Positions 50,606 through 62,218 of a DNA stretch of 64,000 bases are shown here, piece after piece. Within the stretch, counting starts at the first letter, position 1, and each line of letters begins with the position of its first letter. The stretch comes from Limanda limanda. Its lineage: Eukaryota; Chordata; Actinopteri; Pleuronectiformes; Pleuronectidae. The position numbers and the translations under genes were made by a program. The stretch is taken from the NCBI RefSeq assembly GCF_963576545.1, contig NW_026870568.1, positions 186,001 to 250,000 of the forward strand. The letters are read 5' to 3'. The notes beneath the pieces were generated by a model that searched no databases, was not told where the DNA came from, and was given only the letters and a program-made list of their open reading frames with translations.

Positions 50606-53487
50606 GTGGGGGTAGAGCCTACTTGCATGTCTCTCCGACCTTCACAAAAAACGTTATTCAAGAATATCTCCTCAGATTTGGGGGAATTTCGTCGGTCGAC
50701 CTCTTCCGAAGGTCGTACAAGCTCGGGGATGGTACCAATCGATCCGCAGGACCCAAATTAGTCCAGATGCAACCACTTTCCAAGTCTTTCCGACCTTCAC
50801 AAAAAAAGTTATTCAAGAATATCTCTTTCTCCTATGTGCTTTCATCCCTAACCCTAACCCTTCCGAAAGTCGGAGAAGCTCGGGGATGGTACCGATCGAT
50901 GCGCGCAACCCCATTTAGTGGGGGTAGAGCCTACTTGCAAGTCTCTCCGACCTTCACAAAAAAAGTTGTTCAAGAATATCTCTTTCTCCTATGTGCTTTC
51001 ATCCCTAACCCTAACACTAACCCTTCCGAAAGTCGGAGAAGCTCAAGGATGGTACCGATCGATGCGCGCTACCCCATTTAGTGGGGGTAGAGCCTACTTG
51101 CAAGTCTCTCCGACCTTCACAAAAAAAGTTATTCAAGAATATCTCCTCAGATTTGGGGGAATTTCGTCGGTCGACCTCTTCCGAAGGTCGTACAAGCTCG
51201 GGGATGGTACCAATCGATCCGCAGGACCCAAATTAGTCCAGATGCAACCACTTTCCAAGTCTCTCCGACCTTCACAAAAAAAGTTATTCAAGAATATCTC
51301 TTTCTCCTATGTGCTTTCATCCCTAACCCTAACCCTTCCGAAAGTCGGAGAAGCTCAAGGATGGTACCGATCGATGCGCGCAACCCCATTTAGTGGGGGT
51401 AGAGCCTACTTGCAAGTCTCTCCGACCTTCACAAAAAAAGTTATTCAAGAATATCTCTTTCTCCTATGTGCTTTCATCCCTAACCCTAACCCTAACCCTT
51501 CCGAAAGTCGGAGAAGCTCAAGGATGGTACCGATCGATGCGTGCTACCCCATTTAGTGGGGGTAGAGCCTACTTGCAAGTCTCTCCGACCTTCACAAAAA
51601 AAGTTATTCAAGAATATCTCTTTCTCCTATGTGCTTTCATCCCTAACCCTAACCCTAACCCTTCCGAAAGTCGGAGAAGCTCAAGGATGGTACCGATCGA
51701 TGCGCGCTACCCCATTTAGTGGGGGTAGAGCCTACTTGCAAGTCTCTCCGACCTTCACAAAAAAAGTTATTCAAGAATATCTCTTTCTCCTATGTGCTTT
51801 CATCCCTAACCCTAACCCTAACCCTTCCGAAAGTCGGAGAAGCTCAAGGATGGTACTGATCGATGCGCGCTACCCCATTTAGTGGGGGTAGAGCCTACTT
51901 GCAAGTCTCTCCGACTTTCACAAAAAAAGTTATTCAAGAATATCTCCTCAGATTTGGGGGAATTTCGTCGGTCGACCTCTTCCGAAGGTCGTACAAGCTC
52001 GGGGATGGTACCAATCGATCCGCAGGACCCAAATTAGTCCAGATGCAACCACTTTCCAAGTCTCTCCGACCTTCACAAAAAAAGTTATTCAAGAATATCT
52101 CTTTCTCCTATGTGCTTTCATCCCTAACCCTAACCCTAACCCTTCCGAAAGTCGGAGAAGCTCAAGGATGGTACCGATCGATGCGCGCTACCCCATTTAG
52201 TGGGGGTAGAGCCTACTTGCAAGTCTCTCCGACCTTCACAAAAAAAGTTATTCAAGAATATCTCTTTCTCCTATGTGCTTTCATCCCTAACCCTAACCCT
52301 AACCCTTCCTAAAGTCGGAGAAGCTCAAGGATGGTACCGATCGATGCGCGCTACCCCATTTAGTGGGGGTAGAGCCTACTTGCAAGTCTCTCCGACCTTC
52401 ACAAAAAAAGTTATTCAAGAATATCTCTTTCTCCTATGTGCTTTCATCCCTAACCCTAACCCTAACCCTTCCGAAAGTCTGAGAAGCTCAAGGATGGTAC
52501 CGATCGATGCGCGCTACCCCATTTAGTGGGGGTAGAGCCTACTTGCAAGTCTCTCCGACCTTCACAAAAAAAGTTATTCAAGAATATCTCCTCAGATTTG
52601 GGGGAATTTCGTCGGTCGACCTCTTCCGAAGGTCGTACAAGCTCGGGGATGGTACCAATCGATCTGCAGGACCCAAATTAGTCCAGATGCAACCACTTTC
52701 CAAGTCTCTCCGACCTTCACAAAAAAAGTTATTCAAGAATATCTCTTTCTCCTATGTGCTTTCATCCCTAACCCTAACCCTAACCCTTCCGAAAGTCGGA
52801 GAAGCTCAAGAATGGTACCGATCGATGCGCGCAACCCCATTTAGTGGGGGTAGAGCCTACTTGCAAGTCTCTCCGACCTTCACAAAAAAAGTTATTCAAG
52901 AATATCTCTTTCTCCTATGTGCTTTCATCCCTAACCCTAACCCTAACCCTTCCGAAAGTCAAAGAAGCTCAAGGATGGTACCGATCGATGCGCGCTACCC
53001 CATTTAGTGGGGGTAGAGCCTACTTGCAAGTCTCTCCGACCTTCACAAAAAAAGTTATTCAAGAATATCTCCTCAGATTTGGGGGAATTTCGTCGGTCGA
53101 CCTCTTCCGAAGGTCGTACAAGCTCGGGGATAGTACCAATCGATCTGCAGGACCCAAATTAGTCCAGATGCAACCACTTTCCAAGTCTCTCCGACCTTCA
53201 CAAAAAAAGTTATTCAAGAATATCTCTTTCTCCTATGTGCTTTCATCCCTAACCCTAACCCTAACCCTTCCGAAAGTCGGAGAAGCTCAAGGATGGTACC
53301 GATCGATGCGCGCAACCCCATTTAGTGGGGGTAGAGCCTACTTGCAAGTCTCTCCGACCTTCACAAAAAAAGTTATTCAAGAATATCTCTTTCTCCTATG
53401 TGCTTTCATCCCTAACCCTAACCCTAACCCTTCCGAAAGTCGGAGAAGCTCAAGGATGGTACCGATCGATGCGCGCTACCCCATTTA
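50606..53487. repeat. Subarray 7: R2882 copy 1, including a third R3051 module
   Basis: Unit lengths: 312, 163, 312, 163, 163, 163, 318, 163, 163, 318, 163, 318, 163 (2,882 bp). The first units (AAAAAACGTT near 50651, CTCTTTCCG near 50787, GCTCGGGG near 50879, CACTAA near 51015) recur at offset 2,882 from 53488. Units 51556-53487 have the same order as 43860-45791 and 46911-48842 (163, 163, 318, 163, 163, 318, 163, 318, 163; 1,932 bp) and the same GCGTGC, GTACTG and GGGATAGTACC markers. Private: TTGCATGTC near 50624, CTTCCTAAAG near 52306, AGTCTGAG near 52477, GTCAAAGAAG near 52958. Confidence 0.89.
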
Positions 53488-56400
53488 GTGGGGGTAGAGC
53501 CTACTTGCAAGTCTCTCCGACCTTCACAAAAAACGTTATTCAAGAATATCTCCTCAGATTTGGGGGAATTTCGTCGGTCGACCTCTTCCAAAGGTCGTAC
53601 AAGCTCGGGGATGGTACCAATCGATCCGCAGGACCCAAATTAGTCAAGATGCAACCACTTTCCAAGTCTTTCCGACCTTCACAAAAAAAGTTATTCAAGA
53701 ATATCTCTTTCTCCTATGTGCTTTCATCCCTAACCCTAACCCTTCCGAAAGTCGGAGAAGCTCGGGGATGGTACCGATCGATGCGCGCAACCCCATTTAG
53801 TGGGGGTAGAGCCTACTTGCAAGTCTCTCCGACCTTCACAAAAAAAGTTATTCAAGAATATCTCTTTCTCCTATGTGCTTTCATCCCTAACCCTAACACT
53901 AACCCTTCCGAAAGTCGGAGAAGCTCAAGGATGGTACCGATCGATGCGCGCTACCCCATTTAGTGGGGGTAGAGCCTACTTGCAAGTCTCTCCGACCTTC
54001 ACAAAAAAAGTTATTCAAGAATATCTCCTCAGATTTGGGGGAATTTCGTCGGTCGACCTCTTCCGAAGGTCGTACAAGCTCGGGGATGGTACCAATCGAT
54101 CCGCAGGACCCAAATTAGTCCAGATGCAACCACTTTCCAAGTCTCTCCGACCTTCACAAAAAAAGTTATTCAAGAATATCTCTTTCTCCTATGTGCTTTC
54201 ATCCCTAACCCTAACCCTTCCGAAAGTCGGAGAAGCTCAAAGATGGTACCGATCGATGCGCGCAACCCCATTTAGTGGGGGTAGAGCCTACTTGCAAGTC
54301 TCTCCGACCTTCAAAAAAAAGTTATTCAAGAATATCTCTTTCTCCTATGTGCTTTCATCCCTAACCCTAAGCCTTCCGAAAGTCGGAGAAGCTCAAGGAT
54401 GGTACCGATCGATGCGCACTACCCCATTTAGTGGGGGTAGAGCCTACTTGCAAGTCTCTCCGACCTTCACAAAAAAAGTTATTCAAGAATATCTCCTCAG
54501 ATTTGGGGGAATTTCGTCGGTCGACCTCTTCCGAAGGTCGTACAAGCTCGGGGATGGTACCAATCGATCCGCAGGACCCAAATTAGTCCAGATGCAACCA
54601 CTTTCCAAGTCTCTCTGACCTTCACAAAAAAAGTTATTCAAGAATATCTCTTTCTCCTATGTGCTTTCATCCCTAACCCTAACCCTTCCGAAAGTCGGAG
54701 AAGCTCAAGGATGGTACCGATCGATGCGCGCAACCCCATTTAGTGGGGGTAGAGCCTACTTGCAAGTCTCTCCGACCTTCACAAAAAAAGTTATTCAAGA
54801 ATATCTCTTTCTCCTATGTGCTTTCATCCCTAACCCTAACCCTAACCCTTCCGAAAGTCGGAGAAGCTCAAGGATGGTACCGATCGATGCGCGCTACCCC
54901 ATTTAGTGGGGGTAGAGCCTACTTGCAAGTCTCTCCGACCTTCACAAAAAAAGTTATTCAAGAATATCTCCTCAGATTTGGGGGAATTTCGTCGGTCGAC
55001 CTCTTTCGAAGGTCGTACAAGCTCGGGGATGGTACCAATCGATCCGCAGGACCCAAATTAGTCCAGATGCAACCACTTTCCAAGTCTCTCCGACCTTCAC
55101 AAAAAAAGTTATTCAAGAATATCTCTTTCTCCTATGTGCTTTCATCCCTAACCCTAACCCTAACCCTTCCGAAAGTCGGAGAAGCTCAAGGATGGTACCG
55201 ATCGATGCGCGCAACCCCATTTAGTGGGGGTAGAGCCTACTTGCAAGTCTCTCCGACCTTCACAAAAAAAGTTATTCAAGAATATCTCTTTCTCCTATGT
55301 GCTTTCATCCCTAACCCTAACCCTAACCCTTCCGAAAGTCGGAGAAGCTCAAGGATGGTACCGATCGATGCGCGCTACCCCATTTAATGGGGGTAGAGCC
55401 TACTTGCAAGTCTCTCCGACCTTCACAAAAAACGTTATTCAAGAATATCTCCTCAGATTTGGGGGAATTTCGTCGGTCGACCTCTTCCGAAGGTCGTACA
55501 AGCTCGGGGATGGTACCAATCGATCCGCAGGACCCAAATTAGTCCAGATGCAACCACTTTCCAAGTCTCTCCGACCTTCACAAAAAAAGTTATTCAAGAA
55601 TATCTCTTTCTCCTATGTGCTTTCATCCCTAACCCTAACCCTTCCGAAAGTCGGAGAAGCTCAAGGATGGTACCGATCGATGCGCGCAACCCCATTTAGT
55701 GGGGGTAGAGCCTACTTGCAAGTCTCTCCGACCTTCACAAAAAAAGTTATTCAAGAATATCTCTTTCTCCTATGTGCTTTCATCCCTAACCCTAACCCTA
55801 ACCCTTCCGAAAGTCGGAGAAGCTCAAGGATGGTACCGATCGATGCGCGCTACCCCATTTAGTGGGGGTAGAGCCTACTTGCAAGTCTCTCCGACCTTCA
55901 CAAAAAAAGTTATTCAAGAATATCTCCTCAGATTTGGGGGAATTTCGTCGGTCGACCTCTTTCGAAGGTCGTACAAGCTCGGGGATGGTACCAATCGATC
56001 CGCAGGACCCAAATTAGTCCAGATGCAACCACTTTCCAAGTCTCTCCGACCTTCACAAAAAAAGTTATTCAAGAATATCTCTTTCTCCTATGTGCTTTCA
56101 TCCCTAACCCTAACCCTAACCCTTCCGAAAGTCGGAGAAGCTCAAGGATGGTACCGATCGATGCGCGCAACCCCATTTAGTGGGGGTAGAGCCTACTTGC
56201 AAGTCTCTCCGACCTTCACAAAAAAAGTTATTCAAGAATATCTCCTCAGATTTGGGGGAATTTCGTCGGTCGACCTCTTCCGAAGGTCGTACAAGCTCGG
56301 GGATGGTACCAATCGATCCGCAGGACCCAAATTAGTCCAGATGCAACCACTTTCCAAGTCTCTCCGACCTTCACTAAAAAGTTATTCAAGAATATCTCTT

Positions 56401-57766
56401 TCTCCTATGTGCTTTCATCCCTAACCCTAACCCTTCCGAAAGTCGGAGAAGCTCAAGGATGGTACCGATCGATGCGCGCAACCCCATTTAGTGGGGGTAG
56501 AGCCTACTTGCAAGTCTCTCCGACCTTCACAAAAAAAGTTATTCAAGAATATCTCTTTCTCCTATGTGCTTTCATCCCTAACCCTAACACTAACCCTTCC
56601 GAAAGTCGGAGAAGCTCAAGGATGGTACCGATCGATGCGCGCTACCCCATTTAGTGGGGGTAGAGCCTACTTGCAAGTCTCTCCGACCTTCACAAAAAAA
56701 GTTATTCAAGAATATCTCCTCAGATTTGGGGGAATTTCGTCGGTCGACCTCTTCCGAAGGTCGTACAAGCTCGGGGATGGTACCAATCGATCCGCAGGAC
56801 CCAAATTAGTCCAGATGCAACCACTTTCCAAGTCTCTCCGACCTTCACAAAAAAAGTTATTCAAGAATATCTCTTTCTCCTATGTGCTTTCATCCCTAAC
56901 CCTAACCCTTCCGAAAGTCGGAGAAGCTCAAGGATGGTACCGATCGATGCGCGCAACCCCATTTAGTGGGGGTAGAGCCTACTTGCAAGTCTCTCCGACC
57001 TTCACAAAAAAAGTTATTCAAGAATATCTCTTTCTCCTATGTGCTTTCATCCCTAACCCTAACCCTAACCCTTCCGAAAGTCGGAGAAGCTCAAGGATGG
57101 TACCGATCGATGCGCGCTACCCCATTTAGTGGGGGTAGAGCCTACTTGCAAGTCTCTCCGACCTTCACAAAAAAAGTTATTCAAGAATATCTCCTCAGAT
57201 TTGGGGGAATTTCGTCGGTCGACCTCTTTCGAAGGTCGTACAAGCTCGGGGATGGTACCAATCGATCCGCAGGACCCAAATTAGTCCAGATGCAACCACT
57301 TTCCAAGTCTCTCCGACCTTCACAAAAAAAGTTATTCAAGAATATCTCTTTCTCCTATGTGCTTTCATCCCTAACCCTAACCCTTCCGAAAGTCGGAGAA
57401 GCTCAAGGATGGTACCGATCGATGCGTGCTACCCCATTTAGTGGGGGTAGAGCCTACTTGCAAGTCTCTCCGACCTTCACAAAAAAAGTTATTCAAGAAT
57501 ATCTCTTTCTCCTATGTGCTTTCATCCCTAACCCTAACCCTAACCCTTCCGAAAGTCGGAGAAGCTCAAGGATGGTACCGATCGATGCGCGCTACCCCAT
57601 TTAGTGGGGGTAGAGCCTACTTGCAAGTCTCTCCGACCTTCACAAAAAAAGTTATTCAAGAATATCTCTTTCTCCTATGTGCTTTCATCCCTAACCCTAA
57701 CCCTAACCCTTCCGAAAGTCGGAGAAGCTCAAGGATGGTACCGATCGATGCGCGCTACCCCATTTA
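53488..57766. repeat. Subarray 8: R2882 copy 2 start, then short-tract-rich stretch with two indel units
   Basis: Unit lengths: 312, 163, 312, 156, 312, 163, 318, 163, 312, 163, 318, 311, 163, 312, 163, 312, 163, 163. The 156-bp A at 54275 has TTCAAAAAAAAG in place of TTCACAAAAAAAG, a two-hexamer tract ending CTAAGCC, and a GCGCACTACC junction. The 311-bp dimer at 56180 has CACTAAAAAG near 56373. Markers shared with 50606: AAAAAACGTT near 53534, CTCTTTCCG near 53669, GCTCGGGG near 53761, CACTAA near 53897. Others: TTTAATGGGG junction at 55387, CTCTCTGACC near 54615, GCGTGCTACC near 57425. Confidence 0.9.
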
Positions 57767-60700
57767 GTGGGGGTAGAGCCTACTTGCAAGTCTCTCCGAC
57801 CTTCACAAAAAAAGTTATTCAAGAATATCTCCTCAGATTTGGGGGAATTTCGTCGGTCGACCTCTTTCGAAGGTCGTACAAGCTCGGGGATGGTACCAAT
57901 CGATCCGCAGGACCCAAATTAGTCCAGATGCAACCACTTTCCAAGTCTCTCCGACCTTCACAAAAAAAGTTATTCAAGAATATCTCTTTCTCCTATGTGC
58001 TTTCATCCCTAACCCTAACCCTAACCCTTCCGAAAGTCGGAGAAGCTCAAGGATGGTACCGATCGATGCGCGCAACCCCATTTAGTGGGGGTAGAGCCTA
58101 CTTGCAAGTCTCTCCGACCTTCACAAAAAAAGTTATTCAAGAATATCTCTTTCTCCTATGTGCTTTCATCCCTAACCCTAACCCTAACCCTTCCGAAAGT
58201 CGGAGAAGCTCAAGGATGGTACCGATCGATGCGCGCTACCCCATTTAGTGGGGGTAGAGCCTACTTGCAAGTCTCTCCGACCTTCACAAAAAAAGTTATT
58301 CAAGAATATCTCCTCAGATTTGGGGGAATTTCGTCGGTCGACCTCTTTCGAAGGTCGTACAAGCTCGGGGATGGTACCAATCGATCCGCAGGACCCAAAT
58401 TAGTCCAGATGCAACCACTTTCCAAGTCTCTCCGACCTTCACAAAAAAAGTTATTCAAGAATATCTCTTTCTCCTATGTGCTTTCATCCCTAACCCTAAC
58501 CCTAACCCTTCCGAAAGTCGGAGAAGCTCAAGGATGGTACCGATCGATGCGCGCTACCCCATTTAGTGGGGGTAGAGCCTACTTGCAAGTCTCTCCAACC
58601 TTCACAAAAAAAGTTATTCAAGAATATCTCCTCAGATTTGGGGGAATTTCGTCGGTCGACCTCTTCCGAAGGTCGTACAAGCTCGGGGATGGTACCAATC
58701 GATCCGCAGGACCCAAATTAGTCCAGATGCAACCACTTTCCAAGTCTCTCCGACCTTCACAAAAAAAGTTATTCAAGAATATCTCTTTCTCCTATGTGCT
58801 TTCATCCCTAACCCTAACCCTAACCCTTCCGAAAGTCGGAGAAGCTCAAGGATGGTACCGATCGATGCGCGCTACCCCATTTAGTGGGGGTAGAGCCTAC
58901 TTGCAAGTCTCTCCGACCTTCACAAAAAAAGTTATTCAAGAATATCTCCTCAGATTTGGGGGAATTTCGTCGGTCGACCTCTTCCGAAGGTCGTACAAGC
59001 TCGGGGATGGTACCAATCGATCCGCAGGACCCAAATTAGTCCAGATGCAACCACTTTCCAAGTCTCTCCGACCTTCACAAAAAAAGTTATTCAAGAATAT
59101 CTCTTTCTCCTATGTGCTTTCATCCCTAACCCTAACCCTTCCGAAAGTCGGAGAAGCTCAAGGATGGTACCGATCGATGCGCGCAACCCCATTTAGTGGG
59201 GGTAGAGCCTACTTGCAAGTCTCTCCGACCTTTACAAAAAAAGTTATTCAAGAATATCTCTTTCTCCTATGTGCTTTCATCCCTAACCCTAACCCTAACC
59301 CTTCCAAAAGTCGGAGAAGCTCAAGGATGGTACCGATCGATGCGCGCTACCCCATTTAAAGGGGGTAGAGCCTACTTGCAAGTCTCTCCGACCTTCACAA
59401 AAAAAGTTATTCAAGAATATCTCTTTCTCCTATGTGCTTTCATCCCTAACCCTAACCCTTCCGAAAGTCGGAGAAGCTCAAGGATGGTACCGATGGATGC
59501 GCGCAACCCCATTTAGTGGGGGTAGAGCCTACTTGCAAGTCTCTCCGACCTTCACAAAAAAAGTTATTCAAGAATATCTCTTTCTCCTATGTGCTTTCAT
59601 CCCTAACCCTAACCCTTCCGAAAGTCGGAGAAGCTCAAGGATGGTACCGATCGATGCGCGCTACCCCATTTAGTGGGGGTAGAGCCTACTTGCAAGTCTC
59701 TCCGACCTTCACAAAAAAAGTTATTCAAGAATATCTCCTCAGATTTGGGGGAATTTCGTCGGTCGACCTCTTTCGAAGGTCGTACAAGCTCGGGGATGGT
59801 ACCAATCGATCCGCATAACCCAAATTAGTCCAGATGCAACCACTTTCCAAGTCTCTCCGACCTTCACAAAAAAAGTTATTCAAGAATATCTCTTTCTCCT
59901 ATGTGCTTTCATCCCTAACCCTAACCCTAACCCTTCCGAAAGTCGGAGAAGCTCAAGGATGGTACCGATCGATGCGCGCTACCCCATTTAGTGGGGGTAG
60001 AGCCTACTTGCAAGTCTCTCCGACCTTCACAAAAAAAGTTATTCAAGAATATCTCCTCAGATTTGGGGGAATTTCGTCGGTCGACCTCTTTCGAAGGTCG
60101 TACAAGCTCGGGGATGGTACCAATCGATCCGCAGGACCCAAATTAGTCCAGATGCAACCACTTTCCAAGTCTCTCCGACCTTCACAAAAAAAGTTATTCA
60201 AGAATATCTCTTTCTCCTATGTGCTTTCATCCCTAACCCTAACCCTAACCCTTCCGAAAGTCGGAGAAGCTCAAGGATGGTACCGATCGATGCGCGCTAC
60301 CCCATTTAGTGGGGGTAGAGCCTACTTGCAAGTCTCTCCGACCTTCACAAAAAAAGTTATTCAAGAATATCTCCTCAGATTTGGGGGAATTTCGTCGGTC
60401 GACCTCTTCCGAAGGTCGTACAAGCTCGGGGATGGTACCAATCGATCTGCAGGACCCAAATTAGTCCAGATGCAACCACTTTCCAAGTCTCTCCGACCTT
60501 CACAAAAAAAGTTATTCAAGAATATCTCTTTCTCCTATGTGCTTTCATCCCTAACCCTAACCCTAACCCTTCCGAAAGTCGGAGAAGCTCAAGGATGGTA
60601 CCGATCGATGCGCGCTACCCCATTTAGTGGGGGTAGAGCCTACTTGCAAGTCTCTCCGACCTTCACAAAAAAAGTTATTCAAGAATATCTCCTCAGATTT

Positions 60701-62218
60701 GGGGGAATTTCGTCGGTCGACCTCTTCCGAAGGTCGTACAAGCTCGGGGATGGTACCAATCGATCCGCAGGACCCAAATTAGTCCAGATGCAACCACTTT
60801 CCAAGTCTCTCCGACCTTCACAAAAAAAGTTATTCAAGAATATCTCTTTCTCCTATGTGCTTTCATCCCTAACCCTAACCCTTCCGAAAGTCGGAGAAGC
60901 TCAAGGATGGTACCGATCGATGCGCGCAACCCCATTTAGTGGGGGTAGAGCCTACTTGCAAGTCTCTCCGACCTTTACAAAAAAAGTTATTCAAGAATAT
61001 CTCTTTCTCCTATGTGCTTTCATCCCTAACCCTAACCCTAACCCTTCCAAAAGTCGGAGAAGCTCAAGGATGGTACCGATCGATGCGCGCTACCCCATTT
61101 AAAGGGGGTAGAGCCTACTTGCAAGTCTCTCCGACCTTCACAAAAAAAGTTATTCAAGAATATCTCCTCAGATTTGGGGGAATTTCGTCGGTCGACCTCT
61201 TTCGAAGGTCGTACAAGCTCGGGGATGGTACCAATCGATCCGCAGGACCCAAATTAGTCCAGATGCAACCACTTTCCAAGTCTCTCCGACCTTCACAAAA
61301 AAAGTTATTCAAGAATATCTCTTTCTCCTATGTGCTTTCATCCCTAACCCTAACCCTAACCCTTCCGAAAGTCGGAGAAGCTCAAGGATGGTACCGATCG
61401 ATGCGCGCTACCCCATTTAGTGGGGGTAGAGCCTACTTGCAAGTCTCTCCGACCTTTACAAAAAAAGTTATTCAAGAATATCTCTTTCTCCTATGTGCTT
61501 TCATCCCTAACCCTAACCCTAACCCTTCCAAAAGTCGGAGAAGCTCAAGGATGGTACCGATCGATGCGCGCTACCCCATTTAAAGGGGGTAGAGCCTACT
61601 TGCAAGTCTCTCCGACCTTCACAAAAAAAGTTATTCAAGAATATCTCCTCAGATTTGGGGGAATTTCGTCGGTCGACCTCTTTCGAAGGTCGTACAAGCT
61701 CGGGGATGGTACCAATCGATCCGCAGGACCCAAATTAGTCCAGATGCAACCACTTTCCAAGTCTCTCCGACCTTCACAAAAAAAGTTATTCAAGAATATC
61801 TCTTTCTCCTATGTGCTTTCATCCCTAACCCTAACCCTAACCCTTCCGAAAGTCGGAGAAGCTCAAGGATGGTACCGATCGATGCGCGCTACCCCATTTA
61901 GTGGGGGTAGAGCCTACTTGCAAGTCTCTCCGACCTTCACAAAAAAAGTTATTCAAGAATATCTCCTCAGATTTGGAGGAATTTCGTCGGTCGACCTCTT
62001 TCGAAGGTCGTACAAGCTCGGGGATGGTACCAATCGATCCGCATAACCCAAATTAGTCCAGATGCAACCACTTTCCAAGTCTCTCCGACCTTCACAAAAA
62101 AAGTTATTCAAGAATATCTCTTTCTCCTATGTGCTTTCATCCCTAACCCTAACCCTAACCCTTCCGAAAGTCGGAGAAGCTCAAGGATGGTACCGATCGA
62201 TGCGCGCTACCCCATTTA
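57767..62218. repeat. Higher-order repeat R4452, copy 1
   Basis: Unit lengths: 318, 163, 318, 318, 312, 163, 157, 157, 318, 318, 318, 312, 163, 318, 163, 318, 318 (4,452 bp). Its first part (to 60626) is the distant copy of 38756-41621. It carries three of the five derived A units with CCTTTACA, CCTTCCAAAAG and a TTTAAAGGGG end (59196, 60939, 61420), and two dimers with GCATAACCC (59673, 61901). Other markers: CTCTCCAACC near 58597, GATGGATGCG near 59493, GGAGGAATT near 61977. Confidence 0.92.
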
